In this document: positions 63,101 through 64,000 of the stretch, one piece after another
Numbering within the stretch: position 1 is the stretch's first letter
Layout: each line of letters starts with the position of its first letter
Source: Candidatus Poribacteria bacterium
GTDB taxonomy: Bacteria; Poribacteria; WGA-4E; WGA-3G
Length of the DNA stretch: 64,000 bases
Direction of reading: 5' to 3'
Assembly: GCA_022826805.1 (NCBI GenBank)
Contig: JAJDUH010000008.1
Location: 1 to 64,000 of the forward strand
Made by a program: the position numbers and the translations under genes
The notes under the pieces: generated by a model
Told to the model about the DNA's origin: nothing
The model's database searches: none
The model's input: only the letters and a program-made list of their open reading frames with translations

Positions 63101-63353
63101 AGGTAGAAAACAATAGGTCAACTTTGTTGACGTTCTCCTCAATTGCGTCTTCAATAGGAGCAGTGACAAGTTTTTCGACCTCTTGGGGAGATGCTCCCGG
63201 ATAGAGTGTTGTCACAACTGCGCTCTGGACTGAGACTTCTGGGGTGAGTTCCCGTGGTAGGTTTATCCATGCGTACAACCCAAAAATGATGATTATAATC
63301 ATTAGCATGTTCGCTAAAACAGGGTTGTTTACAGATATTTTGGGAATAGACAT
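60123..63353 (-). CDS. RND efflux permease (AcrB/HAE1-type)
   Basis: 1,076 residues. N-terminal MSIPKISVNNPVLANMLMIIII, then two large periplasmic loops and 12 spans. The proton relay is VVGIVVDDAIVVIENIYRHI with Asp402/Asp403; later GIVALAGIVVNDSIVLIDFINKYREKGYNK and RPIVLTTVTTIFGLIPMAIGLGG repeat the RND half. The inner-membrane pump works with a periplasmic adaptor and outer channel; neither gene is in the window (the adaptor may be beyond 64 kb). Ends EDLLGAAIPADD. It is followed upstream on the strand by a near-identical paralogue. Confidence 0.96.
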   Translation of the reverse strand: MSIPKISVNNPVLANMLMIIIIIFGLYAWINLPRELTPEVSVQSAVVTTLYPGASPQEVEKLVTAPIEDAIEENVNKVDLLFSTSSEGRSVIFVDFEEISDRDFDKELGNLHTAVEQVNELPEEILDDPRVEEFDISFGFPILTIVVGGDIAEMQMRDIAENLKDEISDIKNIASVRMAGLREREIWIEVNPDRLKAYQLPISAVITALGTNNLDLPAGKMELGGTEFMIRTMGEFTDLDTIGETLITVQPMGALLRLKDVATISDTYEEVRTLSRIDGQPSISLSVQKKTEGNTIALVTKLRELVDNRRRDLPEGAELTVVNDYSVVLKERLGILETNAFFGLVLVVLMLLLFIGWRNALFAALGIPVAFMATFWFMSISGYTLSGVSLFGLILVVGIVVDDAIVVIENIYRHIEAGESPKVAAIRGAEEVGWPVVAASLTTICAFGPLMFMSGVTGQFMRIVPVMAILVLIASLFEVFVILPAHVAEWGRTKIRTGRSRLENLRTGSPSGFTLSVRIVGFFVWFAMFFELIRNRYVRILKITIRHRYAFVGSVLFFGLVACIGAFFVLDRELFPGEEFPQFYVQAEMPPSYGIQETTEVIVQIEEMAKRLPSTEVDAVISNVGLHTFMSGLIRRSVTYGSNLGEVIVELTPKQERTRGVDEIIAELRTKTTTISGIERLSFVTQDGGAPQVADVSVKVKGPRFENLTELAGVLKTALSQIDGVYDIRDDFSIGKSELRIYLKPEKAHQYGLTTFQVSQTVRTAIEGAKGTTYREADEAINVIVKYEEDTLTNLAELNNLLIATPAGAIVPLKDVADIVVEKGYADVHRFDGERAITVYASVDRGKTTAFKVNQSLISAFAGIESLYPGYQLDFRGVFDEITESFSELWKLFIVGLLLIYVVLGAQFKSFIQPIIIMFAVPFGMIGAMIGLLLSNATLSIVAMFGIVALAGIVVNDSIVLIDFINKYREKGYNKWYAILKGSSLRLRPIVLTTVTTIFGLIPMAIGLGGKSPIWMPMAYTIIFGLAVATLMTLFVMPGLYAITTDLRRIFLKNPEQRFQPVSDEDLLGAAIPADD

Positions 63354-63437
63354 GATGATAGAATTTAGGGGTGTAGGGGTGCTGAGTGATTGGGTTTACA
63401 CTGCGGGTTTTCGTTTTAAACGGTTGAAAACCGTGTA

Positions 63438-63461
63438 GAGTGAGGTCCGAGGACCACACTC
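63438..63461. repeat. Hairpin between the two RND genes
   Basis: GAGTGAGGTCC and AGGACCACACTC form an imperfect long stem with almost no loop, in the 125-base space between the two permease genes. There is no good U-run, so read-through from one permease to the other cannot be excluded. Confidence 0.4.
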
Positions 63462-63478
63462 TATCACCTTATTTCAAT

Positions 63479-64000
63479 TTAATCATCAGCTGGGACCGCA
63501 TCACCCAACAGCTCATCCGCTGAAACGGTTTGGAAACGTTCCTCTGGATTTTTCAGGAAGACACTTCGTAGATCCGTTACAATTGCGTATAGAGCAGGCA
63601 TCACGAACAGGGTCATTGTGGTTGCAAGCGCGAGTCCAAAGATAATTGTATACGCCATCGGCATCCAGATCGGTGATTTGCCACCCAAACCGATTGCCAT
63701 TGGAATGAGACCGAAAATCGTCGTCAGTGAAGTGAGAATGATTGGACGCAATCGGATACTCCCGCCTTTTAGGATCGCATACCATTTGTTATAGCCACGC
63801 TCCCGATACTTGTTGATGAAGTCGATAAGGACAATCGAATCATTCACCACAATTCCGGAGAGTGCGACGATCCCAAACATGGCGACCATGCTAAGTGTCG
63901 CATCGGCAAGGAACAACCCAACCATCGCCCCTATCATCCCGAAGGGGACAGCAAGCATAATGATAATCGGTTGTAGAAACGATTTGAATTGCGCCCCTAA
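63479..64000 (-). CDS. C-terminal part of a second RND permease (partial)
   Basis: 174 residues up to the window edge and continuing beyond it. It begins LGAQFKSFLQPIIIMLAVPF, then ADATLSMVAMFGIVALSGIVVNDSIVLIDFINKYR and PMAIGLGGKSPIWMPMAY. It matches the last 174 residues of the product of 60123 over nearly all positions by eye and ends DELLGDAVPADD (the other ends EDLLGAAIPADD). A tandem duplication of the pump is likely. Confidence 0.93.
   Translation of the reverse strand, partial: LGAQFKSFLQPIIIMLAVPFGMIGAMVGLFLADATLSMVAMFGIVALSGIVVNDSIVLIDFINKYRERGYNKWYAILKGGSIRLRPIILTSLTTIFGLIPMAIGLGGKSPIWMPMAYTIIFGLALATTMTLFVMPALYAIVTDLRSVFLKNPEERFQTVSADELLGDAVPADD

Noticed and set aside
1..64000. 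tRNA, rRNA or CRISPR loci
   Set aside because: No cloverleaf with a TTCGA loop, no rRNA-like stretch and no regular direct-repeat/spacer array was seen on reading; a tRNAscan-SE and CRISPR search would be decisive.

Overview
The window looks like a chromosomal segment of an uncultured, gene-rich bacterium, most likely Candidatus Poribacteria or a close relative. No rRNA or tRNA gene is visible, so this rests on gene content. It carries two phytanoyl-CoA dioxygenase-like proteins, two secreted LamG proteins with a shared C-terminal tail, three exported PQQ-type beta-propellers, two Gfo/Idh/MocA dehydrogenases, five-bladed-propeller glycosidases, a sulfatase, a GH88-like enzyme and an amidohydrolase-Rieske pair. 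That mix fits a polysaccharide-degrading marine or sponge-associated heterotroph. Intergenic spaces hold several families of short palindromic repeats.

Layout. 0-3.5 kb: start of a probable transposase (minus strand), purQ, a small membrane protein, and a UvrD-type helicase with a GIY-YIG nuclease domain inside it. 4-9.7 kb: VOC protein, PhyH dioxygenase, amidohydrolase plus Rieske protein, LamG protein, GNAT, membrane protein, HAD phosphatase. 9.8-18.8 kb: a sugar-use cluster with two propeller glycosidases, GH32, Gfo/Idh, aldo/keto reductase, MFS transporter and a phosphotransferase-like protein. 18.8-22.1 kb: HAD gene fragment, cupin, HExxH protein, then a tight AAA ATPase-PIN nuclease pair that may be a defence module. 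22.1-28 kb: ThDP enzyme (minus), LamG, PhyH and a large unknown protein. 28.4-40.2 kb: PQQ propellers and a lipoprotein, a PaaK-like ligase, a probable selenoprotein read through an in-frame UGA, a propeller lyase-like protein, an aldehyde dehydrogenase, a sulfatase, an M19 dipeptidase and a lipoprotein.

40.2-47.9 kb: a 19-repeat WD40 protein (minus) faces away from a three-gene set of GrpE-like, Hsp70-like and degenerate J-like proteins, which may be a private chaperone machine. 48.3-55.2 kb: orphan MNT nucleotidyltransferase, Fe-dependent alcohol dehydrogenase, PQQ propeller, HemW-like radical SAM enzyme, DUF433/DUF5615 toxin-antitoxin pair, a second PaaK-like ligase and a membrane protein. 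55.5-64 kb: an EF-Tu-like protein with degenerate GTPase motifs (minus), RfaE2-like cytidylyltransferase, GH88-like hydrolase, Gfo/Idh dehydrogenase (minus) and two tandem RND efflux permeases (minus), the second cut by the window edge.

The strongest candidates for new biology are the Cys-Sec protein with its hairpin at 34.3 kb, the helicase/GIY-YIG fusion, the ATPase-PIN pair, the Hsp70/GrpE-like/J-like set and the EF-Tu homologue that has lost G3 and G4 residues. Everything here was read by eye; no database search was run.
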